Assembly: GCF_001038505.1 (NCBI RefSeq)
Contig: NZ_LDPY01000001.1
Span: 2,232,001-2,296,000 of the forward strand
DNA length: 64,000 nt
Reading direction: 5' to 3'
Source of the DNA: Puniceibacterium sp. IMCC21224
Lineage (GTDB): Bacteria; Pseudomonadota; Alphaproteobacteria; Rhodobacterales; Rhodobacteraceae
Shown here: positions 25,563-34,015 of the stretch, piece by piece
How the letters are laid out: each line of letters opens with the position of its first letter
How positions within the stretch are numbered: the first letter of the stretch is position 1
Made by a program: the position numbers and the translations under genes
Notes under the pieces: generated by a model
Seen by the model: only the letters and a program-made list of their open reading frames with translations
What the model was told of the DNA's origin: nothing
The model's database searches: none

Positions 25563-26264
25563 TCAGACCGACAAATAGGCGTCCCGCACTTCGGGCCGCG
25601 CATCGAGATCCGCAATAGTGCCGGCGAATTTCTGGGTGCCGTGTTCGATGATCACCGCCTCGTCCGCGACAGCTTTGGCAAAATGAAGGTTCTGTTCCGA
25701 CAACAGCACTGTCAGCCCCTCGCTCTTGAGTTGCAGAATTGCGCGGGCCATCTGTTCGACGATCACCGGCGCGATCCCTTCGGACGGTTCGTCGAGCAAG
25801 ACGAGGCTGGGATTGCCCATCAGCGTTCGGGCGATGGTCAGCATCTGCTGTTCGCCACCCGACAGTGCCTTGCCCCGGTTGGACCGCCGTTCGGCGAGGT
25901 TGGGAAAGAGATCGAACAACATATCCTCGGTCCAGAAGGTGGTGCCTTGGCGTCGCGGCTGGCGCCCGACTTCGAGGTTTTCCAGAACCGTGAGATCGGT
26001 AAAAATCCGTCGCTCTTCGGGTACATAGCCAAGGCCCAGCTTGGCCACCTTGTGCGGGGCCAGGCCGACCAGATCGACCCCTTCGAACCGGACGGAGCCA
26101 CCGCGCGGGCGCACAAGCTGCATGATCGATTTCATCGTCGTGGTCTTGCCCGCGCCATTGCGCCCCAACAGCGCCACCACCTGCCCGCGCGCCATATCGA
26201 ACGACAGATCGCTCAGAACATGCGCCTTGCCGTAAAAGGCGTTGATTCCCGAAAGTTCAAGCAT
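25563..26264 (-). CDS. livF: Branched-chain-amino-acid-type ABC ATPase LivF
   Basis: A 233-residue ATPase with Walker A LLGRNGAGKTTTMKSI, signature ALSGGEQQMLTIARTL and Walker B SLVLLDEPSEGIAP, the standard LivF layout. It energises uptake of a hydrophobic amino acid or an aromatic or other small acid; Liv-type systems often serve aromatic substrates in catabolic clusters. The ATG at 26264 overlaps the livG stop by 8 nt. It is the last gene of an operon that begins with the Rieske oxygenase gene at 31312 and converges on the peptide importer. Confidence 0.94.
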   Translation of the reverse strand: MLELSGINAFYGKAHVLSDLSFDMARGQVVALLGRNGAGKTTTMKSIMQLVRPRGGSVRFEGVDLVGLAPHKVAKLGLGYVPEERRIFTDLTVLENLEVGRQPRRQGTTFWTEDMLFDLFPNLAERRSNRGKALSGGEQQMLTIARTLMGNPSLVLLDEPSEGIAPVIVEQMARAILQLKSEGLTVLLSEQNLHFAKAVADEAVIIEHGTQKFAGTIADLDARPEVRDAYLSV

Positions 26265-27036
26265 CTGCCTGCGCCTCATCCTTGTTGAACAGCGTGCCGC
26301 CGCCCAGATATACCTCTTGGACCCGCGGATCGTTGCGGATTTCGGACACGCTGCCGTTGGCAATCAACTGCCCGCGGTTCAGCACCATGATCCGATGGGA
26401 ATGGGCAAAGACCACATCCATGTCGTGTTCGGTAAACAGCACCGACACACCCCGATCGCGCACGATATCAGCTGTCAGCTGCATCAGTGCAATTCGTTCG
26501 GACGGGGCCATGCCCGCCGTCGGTTCGTCCATCAGCAACAGGGTAGGATCATGGCTCAGCGCGATCGCCAGCTCCAACCGTTTGAGATCGCCGTAGGCCA
26601 GCACGGCACAGTGACGCTCCGCCTGATCCGCCATGCCAACAAGGTCAAGAAAGCCTATTGCCTCGGCACGATACAAATCGCGCGCCCGCGCCCGCAGCGA
26701 AAACACCTTGCGATGGTGCGAGATTAGCGCCATCTGCACATTCTCGATCACGGTCATCGACTGGTAGGTGCCGGTGATCTGAAACGTTCGCCCGACGCCG
26801 CGCCGCCAGATATTGCGCGGGCGTTTGCCGGTGATGTCGGTGCCGTTCAGCACAACCGTCCCGGCGCTGGGTTTAAGCTGCCCCATGAGCATGTTGAAAC
26901 AGGTGCTTTTGCCCGCGCCATTGGGACCGATCAGCGCCAGCAGTTCAGCCTTGCCCAGTTCAAAGGACACGCCATCCACAGCGGTGATCGCGTCAAAGCG
27001 TTTGGTCAGATCAGAGACCGCCAGAACCGGTGTCAT
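26257..27036 (-). CDS. livG: Branched-chain-amino-acid-type ABC ATPase LivG
   Basis: A 259-residue ATPase with Walker A ALIGPNGAGKSTCFNMLMGQ, signature region VLAYGDLKRLELAIALSHDP and Walker B TLLLMDEPTAGMAP, followed by the BCA_ABC-type C-terminal tail. AYG in place of SGG in the signature is usual for LivG. Start overlaps the end of the permease gene by 4 nt and its end overlaps livF, showing translational coupling. Confidence 0.94.
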   Translation of the reverse strand: MTPVLAVSDLTKRFDAITAVDGVSFELGKAELLALIGPNGAGKSTCFNMLMGQLKPSAGTVVLNGTDITGKRPRNIWRRGVGRTFQITGTYQSMTVIENVQMALISHHRKVFSLRARARDLYRAEAIGFLDLVGMADQAERHCAVLAYGDLKRLELAIALSHDPTLLLMDEPTAGMAPSERIALMQLTADIVRDRGVSVLFTEHDMDVVFAHSHRIMVLNRGQLIANGSVSEIRNDPRVQEVYLGGGTLFNKDEAQADA

Positions 27037-28892
27037 CGTTCATCCTCCATTCGGGTCAGGCCCATGCGGTCAGTCAGTTTACGCAGGCTGCCGACAATGC
27101 CATCGGGTGCCAGGATCACCACGGCGATGATCATCAAGCCAAGCGCCAGTCGCCAGTATTCGAAACGCGTCAGGTAATCTTTGATCCCCTCAAGAAAGGC
27201 GCCGCCAACGATACCGCCTGACAGGGTTTTCACGCCACCCAGGAACACGACAATCAGCGCATCAAAGCTGCGGGCGATGTCCAGTTCGTTCGGGAAAATG
27301 CTGCCCTTGGAAAATACGAACAGTCCGCCGGCGACCCCCGCCATCGCACCGGCAAAGGCAAACGCGACCCATTGCACCCGCTTGGTGTCGATGCCGGTGG
27401 CTTCGGCCTGGCGGGTGCTGTCACGCGCGGCGCGCAGGGCGTAGCCGAACGGCGCATGCGCGGCCTGACGCAGCAGCAACATGCCGCCCACGGTGATCAC
27501 GAGGGTCAGGTAGAAATAGACCGACGGTGAATTTGCCCAATCTGACGGCCAGATATCGACCAGCCCGTCATCGCCGCCGGTCACGTCGCCCCACTGGAAT
27601 ACCAGCGACCATAGCAATTGTGCGCAGGCCAACGTCAGCATGGCAAAATACACGCCTGTCAGGCGCAGGCAGACCCAGCCGATGATCACCGCTGACAGCC
27701 CTGCCCCCAACGGCGCGAGAACCAGCGCCAGCTCCATCGGGGTATCGGCATACGTCACCAGCAGTGCTGCAACATAGGCGCCACCGCCAAAGAAGGCGGC
27801 GTGGCCGAACGACACCAACCCGCCAAGCCCGAGTAGGAAATGCAGTGACGCGGCAAAGAGGCAGAATATCAGGATATCGGTGATCAGAACCGAGGCAAAG
27901 CTGGACCCGAACACTGGCACCAGCGCCAGCAAAGCCAACCCAGCCACCACCAGCATCCGCGCCCGCGGACCGGCCGGGCGGATCGGGCGTTCGGGTTCGC
28001 CGACCTGACCGTGTTCGCCGGCAATCTCTTCGCGGCCCAGCAGGCCGTAGGGCCGCACCATCAGCACAGCCACCATCACCACGAACATCAGCACCAGCGT
28101 CGATTGCGGCAGGTACGTCACGCCAAACACGTTCAGCACAGAAATCAGCACTGCCGCCAGATAGGCACCCGGCAGCGATCCCATGCCGCCAATCACCACG
28201 ACAACAAAGACCGACGCGAGGATGTTGAAATCCATCAGCAGATCGGCACCACCTTTGGGCAGTTGCACCGCGCCACCCAGACCTGCCAGCGCACAGCCCA
28301 GGAAAAAGACCCCGGTGAACAACCACGCCTGATTGACGCCAAGCGCGCCGACCATCTCGCGGTCCTGCGTCGCGGCGCGGACCAGCACGCCAACGCGGGT
28401 GCGAGTGATCAGGTACCACAGGGCAAAGGCAACAAACGGCGTCATCGCGATCAGCGCAAGGTCATATTGCGGCACCGGTTCACCCATGATCCGCACGATG
28501 CCGCGCAACCCCGGCGCACGCGGGCCAAGCCGGTCCTCGGCGCCCCAGATCATCAGCACAAGATCCTGAATGACCAGAATGACGCCAAAGGTCGCAACCA
28601 GCTGGAATAACTCCGGTGCGCGGTAGACCGGACGCAGCACGCAAATTTCGACAATTACGCCGATCAGCCCGACGATGACGCCGGTCAACAGGATTGCGCC
28701 CCAAAAACCGACAGAACCGGGCAGAACATCCATCAGCGTGACACCGATGTAGGCCCCCAGCATGTAGAACGACCCATGCGCAAAGTTGACGACGCGGGTC
28801 ACGCCAAAGATCAACGACAGGCCCGAAGCGACCATGAAAAGGGCGCTCGCGTTGGCAAGCCCGGTCAATATCTGTGCAAGGACAAGGCCCAT
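27033..28892 (-). CDS. Fused ABC permease LivH-LivM
   Basis: A 619-residue inner-membrane protein that joins the two permeases of a Liv-type importer in one chain. LivH-like residues 1-290 begin MGLVLAQILTGLANASALFM and contain NFAHGSFYMLGAYIGV and GALGVNQAWLFTGVFFLG. A polar linker (about 290-310, GEHGQVGEPERPIRPAGPRA) leads to the LivM-like half with GLGGLVSFGHAAFFGGGAYV and the EAA-like ALRAARDSTRQAEATGIDTK. The fusion is common in Roseobacter relatives. About 105 bp with a stable hairpin separate it from the binding-protein gene upstream. Confidence 0.93.
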   Translation of the reverse strand: MGLVLAQILTGLANASALFMVASGLSLIFGVTRVVNFAHGSFYMLGAYIGVTLMDVLPGSVGFWGAILLTGVIVGLIGVIVEICVLRPVYRAPELFQLVATFGVILVIQDLVLMIWGAEDRLGPRAPGLRGIVRIMGEPVPQYDLALIAMTPFVAFALWYLITRTRVGVLVRAATQDREMVGALGVNQAWLFTGVFFLGCALAGLGGAVQLPKGGADLLMDFNILASVFVVVVIGGMGSLPGAYLAAVLISVLNVFGVTYLPQSTLVLMFVVMVAVLMVRPYGLLGREEIAGEHGQVGEPERPIRPAGPRARMLVVAGLALLALVPVFGSSFASVLITDILIFCLFAASLHFLLGLGGLVSFGHAAFFGGGAYVAALLVTYADTPMELALVLAPLGAGLSAVIIGWVCLRLTGVYFAMLTLACAQLLWSLVFQWGDVTGGDDGLVDIWPSDWANSPSVYFYLTLVITVGGMLLLRQAAHAPFGYALRAARDSTRQAEATGIDTKRVQWVAFAFAGAMAGVAGGLFVFSKGSIFPNELDIARSFDALIVVFLGGVKTLSGGIVGGAFLEGIKDYLTRFEYWRLALGLMIIAVVILAPDGIVGSLRKLTDRMGLTRMEDER

Positions 28893-28967
28893 GAATACAT
28901 CCTGTAGGAAAGTTTGCGGATGTCACGCACCGGCACGATGTCGCGCAGCGTGACAGTGGCAGGTGTG

Positions 28968-28989
28968 GCCCCGGTGCGAACACCGGGGC
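28968..28989 (-). promoter_or_regulatory. Stable mRNA hairpin after the Liv binding-protein gene
   Basis: A 9-bp perfect GC-rich stem GCCCCGGTG / CACCGGGGC. On the minus strand (the transcript) the loop is TTCG, an exceptionally stable tetraloop. No T-run follows, so it is probably a 3'-end stabiliser between binding protein and permease messages. Confidence 0.65.
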
Positions 28990-28998
28990 ACGGTCTGC

Positions 28999-30207
28999 TT
29001 AGTTGGACTGCGGGCGCATCGCGCGCACTTCGTCATCGCTCGGCAAATAGTCGGCACCGTCTTTGTAGGTCCAGTCGACCATGACACCGGCGCCATCCTT
29101 GATCGCGGTTTTGCCGACAAAGGCCCCCATCGTCGACTGGTGATCTAGCGCGCGATAGGTGATCGTTCCCATTGGCGTATCCACGTTGAGATCAGCAAAG
29201 GCGGCGCGGATTTCTTCGGTTTCGGTCGAGCCGGCCTTGGCGATGACAGTCGCAATGCTCTGCGCGGTCATGTAGCCAACGATCGATCCCAGACGCGGGT
29301 AATCGTCATACGCTGCCTTATAGGCATTGACGAAATCAAGGTTCGCGCCTTCGGGAAAATCGTACCAGGGGTAGCCGGTGACGATCCAGCCCTCAGGTGC
29401 CTCATCGCCCAGCGGATCAAGATACTCCGGCTCGCCCGACAGCAGACCCAACACGGTGCGGCCTTCAAATACGCCGCGCGTGCCACCCTCGCGCACCAGC
29501 TTGGCCAGATCGGTGCCAAAGGTGACGTTGTAGATCGCGTCGGGCTTGGCCCGCTCCAGCGCCTGAACCTCGGCGCCGGCGTCTATCTTGAACAGGGCCG
29601 GCCATTGCTCGGTCACAAATTCCACTTCGGGTTTGAGCGCGGTCAGCGTTTTCTTGAACGCCGCAACCGCATCTTTTCCATAGGCATAGTTGGGCGCGAT
29701 GGTTGCGAATTTAACGGCGTCAGTCTTGGCGGCCTCTTCCGCCAGCATTGCGGCCTGCATGTAGGTCGAAGACCGCAGACGGAAGGTGTAGTCGTTGCCA
29801 TTCTCCCAGACCACGGCATCGGCCAGCGGCTCGGACGCGAGATAGATGTATTTCTTTTCGGCGGCGAGCGACGCAATCGCAAGACCGACATTCGACAGAA
29901 TCGACCCGGTCAGCATCACGGCGCCGTCGCGGGTCATCAGTTCTTCTGCGATCTTGATCGCTTCGCCGGGATCGCCCTGATCGTCGCGAAAGATGAATTC
30001 CAGCGGCTTGCCCAGCACACCGCCGGCGTCGTTGATCTGACCGACGGCCAGCTCGATCCCCTGCTTATAGGGCTCGGCAAAGGCGGCCATGCGTTTGTAA
30101 TGGTTGATTTCGCCAATTTTGATCGTGTCCTGCGCCAGGGCAGGCAGACCGGCCACGGCCAGGGCTGCGCCTGACATCAGGCCATTCAGGAAAGTCTTGC
30201 GGTTCAT
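28999..30207 (-). CDS. Liv-type ABC substrate-binding protein
   Basis: A 402-residue periplasmic binding protein of the Leu/Ile/Val-receptor type (Peripla_BP_6). The signal peptide is MNRKTFLNGLMSGAALAVAG with cleavage near ALAQD. Mature protein segments include DTIKIGEINHYKRMAAFAEP, YKQGIELAVGQINDAGGVLG and GDEAPEGWIVTGYPWYDFPE. The ATG at 30207 has GAGAGGA 6 nt upstream; the open frame reaching 30483 overlaps the oxygenase gene and is spurious there. Location directly after the Rieske oxygenase (37 bp) links the imported substrate to that enzyme. Confidence 0.93.
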   Translation of the reverse strand: MNRKTFLNGLMSGAALAVAGLPALAQDTIKIGEINHYKRMAAFAEPYKQGIELAVGQINDAGGVLGKPLEFIFRDDQGDPGEAIKIAEELMTRDGAVMLTGSILSNVGLAIASLAAEKKYIYLASEPLADAVVWENGNDYTFRLRSSTYMQAAMLAEEAAKTDAVKFATIAPNYAYGKDAVAAFKKTLTALKPEVEFVTEQWPALFKIDAGAEVQALERAKPDAIYNVTFGTDLAKLVREGGTRGVFEGRTVLGLLSGEPEYLDPLGDEAPEGWIVTGYPWYDFPEGANLDFVNAYKAAYDDYPRLGSIVGYMTAQSIATVIAKAGSTETEEIRAAFADLNVDTPMGTITYRALDHQSTMGAFVGKTAIKDGAGVMVDWTYKDGADYLPSDDEVRAMRPQSN

Positions 30208-30244
30208 CTTAATTCCTCTCTGTGGAGCTTTTGTTCTTATTGCA

Positions 30245-31312
30245 TCATTCGTGTTGAATGAAGGTCGGCGCAACAGGTTCTCCGAGATCTTCGGTCGTTT
30301 CCGCTTCGACCAGATCGCGAATCCGTTTGCGGTAGACATTTGGGCCCTTGTCGATGGCGATGCGGATCGGCTTGCGTTTCTGTGGACGCTTTTCTTCGGC
30401 ATGGCATGCTTCGAGGATCTCTTTGTCCTCGGCAAAGGCGATCTTGAACATCGCGTCCATCTGGCCAGAGGCTGCTTCGTCACCCACCGCCGTGTTGCGC
30501 AGATGCATCCAGTGGTCGATGGTATAATCCTCGGTTACCGGGGTGACAAAGTGCAGCGCAAAGATGCGCACCCCCTTGTTGCGGTCATCCTCGGGCAGGT
30601 TCAGCGCGGCATCGGCACTGCCAAAATCAATCACTGCCGTGCTGGGCAAATGCAGATAATAATAGTGCCAGCGATCAACGTTGCCGGAAAATCCGCCGAA
30701 TTTCTGAAAGAACCCAATGGGGGGCGCATCGCGAATCCAGCGCCAGGCAACGATGGCTTTGCCTTGGGTGCTGACATGCACCGGGACGTTTTCACTGCTG
30801 GCGTTGCCCAGCGTGGTAGGATGGACAAAGCTCACGTGGGCGGGATCAACCAGGTTTTCAGCAACATTGAGATAGTTTGCCTCAATATGCAGCCCTTCAC
30901 CCTGATGCGCGTGCCAGGCAGGGTCCGAGAATTCGGGCAAATCAAACACGGTATCGGTGTCAGCCAATGTTGGATCGCCCATCCAGATCCAGACGATTCC
31001 GTGCCTTTCATGCACGGCGTAGGCGTCGACATAGGCCGACGCAGGCAGGTTGTCCTGCCCCGGTACACGGGTGCATTTGCCCTGGCCGTTAAATGTCATG
31101 CCGTGATAGCCGCACTGGATCGTGTCGCCGATGCGCTTGCCTTTGGACAAAGGCAGTTGGCGGTGCGGGCAGCGATCCTCGAGCGCGACAACCTCGCCGG
31201 TCGATGTCCGGTACATCACCAGCGTCTGGCCGGTGATGGTCAGGGCCACCAGATCGTCGCCAAAGTCGCGGGACCAACCGGCGACGTACCAGGCGTTTCG
31301 GATGAATGGCAT
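30245..31312 (-). CDS. Rieske non-heme iron oxygenase (VanA-like demethylase type)
   Basis: A 355-residue oxygenase alpha subunit. The Rieske [2Fe-2S] motif is CPHRQLPLSKG...IQCGYHG (about residues 47-70), and the catalytic mononuclear iron site is in ENLVDPAHVSFVHPTTLG (about 158-175; His, His) with a later Asp. Family members include vanillate, toluate and dicamba demethylases and stachydrine or carnitine oxygenases, so oxidative removal of an O- or N-methyl group is likely. The matching reductase (VanB-like) is not in the window. First gene of the operon with the Liv importer; ATG at 31312 follows GGAAGG. Divergent from the marR gene. Confidence 0.88.
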   Translation of the reverse strand: MPFIRNAWYVAGWSRDFGDDLVALTITGQTLVMYRTSTGEVVALEDRCPHRQLPLSKGKRIGDTIQCGYHGMTFNGQGKCTRVPGQDNLPASAYVDAYAVHERHGIVWIWMGDPTLADTDTVFDLPEFSDPAWHAHQGEGLHIEANYLNVAENLVDPAHVSFVHPTTLGNASSENVPVHVSTQGKAIVAWRWIRDAPPIGFFQKFGGFSGNVDRWHYYYLHLPSTAVIDFGSADAALNLPEDDRNKGVRIFALHFVTPVTEDYTIDHWMHLRNTAVGDEAASGQMDAMFKIAFAEDKEILEACHAEEKRPQKRKPIRIAIDKGPNVYRKRIRDLVEAETTEDLGEPVAPTFIQHE

Positions 31313-31402
31313 CTGCCTTCCTTTCGCTATCAGCGTCGCCTGCAACCCAAGGTATAGGCCGTTTGGCGCGGTGCCTCACTGGATCAATACGGCACCAAAT
31401 TA

Positions 31403-31420
31403 TTGTTCGTTGTCAAACAA
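31403..31420. promoter_or_regulatory. Inverted repeat, candidate MarR operator
   Basis: TTGTTCG-TTGT-CAAACAA has 7-nt arms matching in 6 positions. It lies in the 203-bp gap between the divergent Rieske oxygenase and marR genes, where a MarR dimer site is expected. Confidence 0.45.
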
Positions 31421-31515
31421 AATTTTCGACGTCTGTTTTTCAGGTTTTCTGCGGTGGACGCTCCGGCGGTTCCGTGAAACTATCCCCGAGTCAAACGAAA
31501 TCCGGACCCATTTGC

Positions 31516-31962
31516 ATGACTGACACCGCATCAGACGGCCCCATCGAAACCGACACAGCACCCTATCGTCTGGACGAGCAGATCGGGTTTAAGTTGCGGC
31601 TGGCCAACCAGAAGCATCTTGAGATTTTTGCACGCCGGATGCCCGAGGTAACGCCGACACAATTCGCCGTATTGTCCAAGCTGCGCGACCTGGAATCCTT
31701 GTCTCAGAACCACTTGGGGCGCCTTGTTGGGATGGATGCCGCAACCACCAAGGGGGTTGTTGACCGGTTGCGTGTCAAAGGGTTGGTGATCAGCCGCCCG
31801 TCCAGTACGGACATGCGGCGGCTGGACATTTCGCTGACCGAGGCCGGGCTGGCCTTTGCAGGTCAGGCCATCAGCACAGCCCAAGAGATTTCTGCCGAAA
31901 CCTCGACCAACCTGACGGCACGGGAATTGTCACGCCTGCTGTCCCTGCTGGACAAACTTTAG
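31516..31962 (+). CDS. MarR-family transcriptional regulator
   Basis: A 148-residue winged-helix regulator. The core is VTPTQFAVLSKLRDLESLSQ, NHLGRLVGMDAATTKGVVDR (recognition helix), LRVKGLVISRPSSTDMRRLD (wing) and SLTEAGLAFAGQAI. MarR proteins near aromatic catabolic genes usually repress them until the substrate or its CoA ester binds. It is divergent from the oxygenase-importer operon and convergent with the AA_synth genes (22 bp between stops). I use the ATG at 31516; upstream codons to 31306 overlap the oxygenase promoter. Confidence 0.88.
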   Translation: MTDTASDGPIETDTAPYRLDEQIGFKLRLANQKHLEIFARRMPEVTPTQFAVLSKLRDLESLSQNHLGRLVGMDAATTKGVVDRLRVKGLVISRPSSTDMRRLDISLTEAGLAFAGQAISTAQEISAETSTNLTARELSRLLSLLDKL

Positions 31963-31984
31963 GTAGGCGCGACTTTATTCGTAC

Positions 31985-32569
31985 CTAACGCAGCCCGTCT
32001 TTGCCTTCAGCCTCGGCATGGGTCAGCCCGCCGACACGCGGTAATGGGCGCCCGGAATCGGTCACGGCCACAGCGACCATGATTTCATTCGCACGCGGGG
32101 AATCGTTCAGGCGTACTTCGATGCCGTCAAAATGGCTGCGCACATATGCGGCATCCTTGTGCCCCAACGGCACGTCCAGAACCTGCCCCGGCCCGCCCAT
32201 CTTTTTTGAGGACGGCACCAGAGCCGCCCCTTTTTCCACCGCTTTGCGCAAAGGTGCGCCAAGTTTGGGATGCAGGATTGCTGCGGCGTGTTCCAGTTCA
32301 CCATTTTCGCCAACCATCGCGGCCTTGCCATAGCTTTCCGCCTGCGCCGAAGTGATTCCCAGCGCCGCGACACAGCGGTCACCCAGCAAGCCACCCAGTT
32401 CCGCACCAATATCCATCAGCGGTGCCAGATCTTCGGTGTAACTGCCCGCAAAGGGGTTGGTGATGACCGCCACGGCCACCGCTTTGCGCGTCGGAGGAGA
32501 GATGTCGCGCCCGATCTCGCGATGCGTTTCTTCGACCCAGACGGCGATCTTGCGAATTTCTGCGCTCAT
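31985..32569 (-). CDS. AA_synth (DUF1185) family protein, copy 2
   Basis: A 194-residue protein of the 'amino acid synthesis' family (PF06684), whose reaction is not firmly established. Conserved segments are EIRKIAVWVEETHREIG, VAVITNPFAGSYTEDLAPLM, AMVGENGELEHAAAILHPKL, GAPLRKAVEKGAALVPSSKK and YVRSHFDGIEVRLNDSPRAN. It overlaps copy 1 by 4 nt (ATGA). The two proteins are related but clearly diverged, so they may form a heteromer. Position at the end of the 6-hydroxynicotinate reductase operon points to a role in that pathway, perhaps acting on the ring-opened product; this is inference. Confidence 0.85.
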   Translation of the reverse strand: MSAEIRKIAVWVEETHREIGRDISPPTRKAVAVAVITNPFAGSYTEDLAPLMDIGAELGGLLGDRCVAALGITSAQAESYGKAAMVGENGELEHAAAILHPKLGAPLRKAVEKGAALVPSSKKMGGPGQVLDVPLGHKDAAYVRSHFDGIEVRLNDSPRANEIMVAVAVTDSGRPLPRVGGLTHAEAEGKDGLR

Positions 32570-33150
32570 CTCAATCCATCCTCACCCTTGATGGCGTCTG
32601 CCGCCAAACCGCCCATACGCGCGTGGACCCGCGCACCCGTTGTCATCACCAGCACAAAGACCAACTCGTCCGCGCGGGGGGAATCGTTCAGACCCACTTC
32701 CATCGAATCGAAATGGCTGCGCACATATGAGGCGTCGATATGGGTGATCGGCACGTCCAGCCGGGTGCCCACCGCACCAACCTTTTTCGCCGAGGGGACA
32801 ATCGCCTTGGCCCCGCCCAGCACGTCGCGCATGGCATAGCCGCCGGGCGCGTGCCACAGCGCGCCATGCTCAATCTCGCCTGCGGCACCGACGATCGAGC
32901 CTTTTCCATAGCCCTGCACCACCTTGGGATCACCGCCCAGCATGGTTACCAACCGCTGCGCCAGCTCAAGGCCCAGCGGTTCGAGATCCTTCATAAACGA
33001 TTGCACGTCTTCGACATAGCTGCCGGCAAACGGGTTCTTGATCACCGCCAACGCGGCGGCGCGGCGCACCGGGGTTTCGGCGCGCGGGCCGCCTTCGTGA
33101 TAGATTTCTTCCAGCGCGGTGGCGATCTTGCGGATCTCGACGTCAGGCAT
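32566..33150 (-). CDS. AA_synth (DUF1185) family protein, copy 1
   Basis: A 194-residue paralogue of the next gene. Segments are EIRKIATALEEIYHEGGPRA, ALAVIKNPFAGSYVEDVQSF, GSIVGAAGEIEHGALWHAPG, LGGAKAIVPSAKKVGAVGTR and YVRSHFDSMEVGLNDSPRAD. The shared K-NPFAGSY, G-xxGExEHxA and RSHFD-xxEV-LNDSPRA motifs are likely functional positions. It overlaps the upstream UPF0280 gene by 8 nt and the downstream copy by 4 nt, so all are produced together. Function unknown beyond family level. Confidence 0.85.
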   Translation of the reverse strand: MPDVEIRKIATALEEIYHEGGPRAETPVRRAAALAVIKNPFAGSYVEDVQSFMKDLEPLGLELAQRLVTMLGGDPKVVQGYGKGSIVGAAGEIEHGALWHAPGGYAMRDVLGGAKAIVPSAKKVGAVGTRLDVPITHIDASYVRSHFDSMEVGLNDSPRADELVFVLVMTTGARVHARMGGLAADAIKGEDGLR

Positions 33151-34015
33151 GCTCAGGGGTCTTTCCAGTTATGGTCAGGTCTTGTTCAATTTTGTGGCGC
33201 GGCAGGCCAACGCTGCACATGGCACCACGCAGAAACAGCGCCGCACCGGCGATCAGCCCGCGGTCGGCCAGATCCTGCGCCCGGCGGGTCCCGTGATCAA
33301 GGGCTGTGTCGATCTCGGAACGGGATAATGCGCCCACATGGGTCACCGTCAGGCGATGGCCCAGGTCACTGTCGGGGTCACGGTCTTGCGCTGGAACGCG
33401 GGCAATCGCGGGGTGCCCGGGCAAGTCAACCGCGTTGGCGATCAGCGTCGCCGCCACATCCGCCTGCGCCGCGGTTTGTGCCAGCACCGTCACGGAATCC
33501 GCGATGCCCAGCGACAGGCTGCGCCCGCCCTGCCCGCTGGTCGCGATGCCGCGCCACGGGTCCGTTGCTGTCAGCGTCAACTCTCCGAGCGACCGCCCCG
33601 CAGACGCGGCCATCGCCACGGCAAAGCGTGCGTCCCCCATAAGGTGCAGCGCGATATCCCCGCCGTTGTTCACATAGGCGCGGTATAGCGGCACCGCATC
33701 GGTCATGGCGGCCAGAACCGTTTCAGCCACTGCGCCGGCAACCGCCGCCATCGGGGTGACAAAGCCGTCCGCTGCATGGGGTCTGACAGCCGCAACCATC
33801 CGGCGGGCAATTGCACCGTTCAGGTCCGGTCCGACGTTGCTGCGCAAAAGCGGCAGTTCTGGCACCAGTTCGGACAGAATGGTGGCAAAGCGCCGCTCAG
33901 CCGCTGCAAAAGCGTGTTCCCGCGCGCCGGCTTCTCCTTCGGCCCCGATGACCAGATCAATCGGGCCATGGTGCAAATGCAGGCGGGTGCCGTTGGACAG
34001 ACGGGCCGATTGCAT
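33143..34015 (-). CDS. UPF0280 family protein (ApbE-like fold)
   Basis: A 290-residue protein of the UPF0280 family, which is distantly related to the flavin transferase ApbE. Recognisable segments are HHGPIDLVIGAEGEAGAREH, VTPMAAVAGAVAETVLAAMT, AYVNNGGDIALHLMGDARFA and GIATSGQGGRSLSLGIADSV, the last two resembling the ApbE NxGGD and ASG motifs. A role in placing or handling a flavin on the neighbouring 6-hydroxynicotinate reductase is plausible but unproven. Start ATG overlaps the stop of that gene. Confidence 0.85.
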   Translation of the reverse strand: MQSARLSNGTRLHLHHGPIDLVIGAEGEAGAREHAFAAAERRFATILSELVPELPLLRSNVGPDLNGAIARRMVAAVRPHAADGFVTPMAAVAGAVAETVLAAMTDAVPLYRAYVNNGGDIALHLMGDARFAVAMAASAGRSLGELTLTATDPWRGIATSGQGGRSLSLGIADSVTVLAQTAAQADVAATLIANAVDLPGHPAIARVPAQDRDPDSDLGHRLTVTHVGALSRSEIDTALDHGTRRAQDLADRGLIAGAALFLRGAMCSVGLPRHKIEQDLTITGKTPEHA

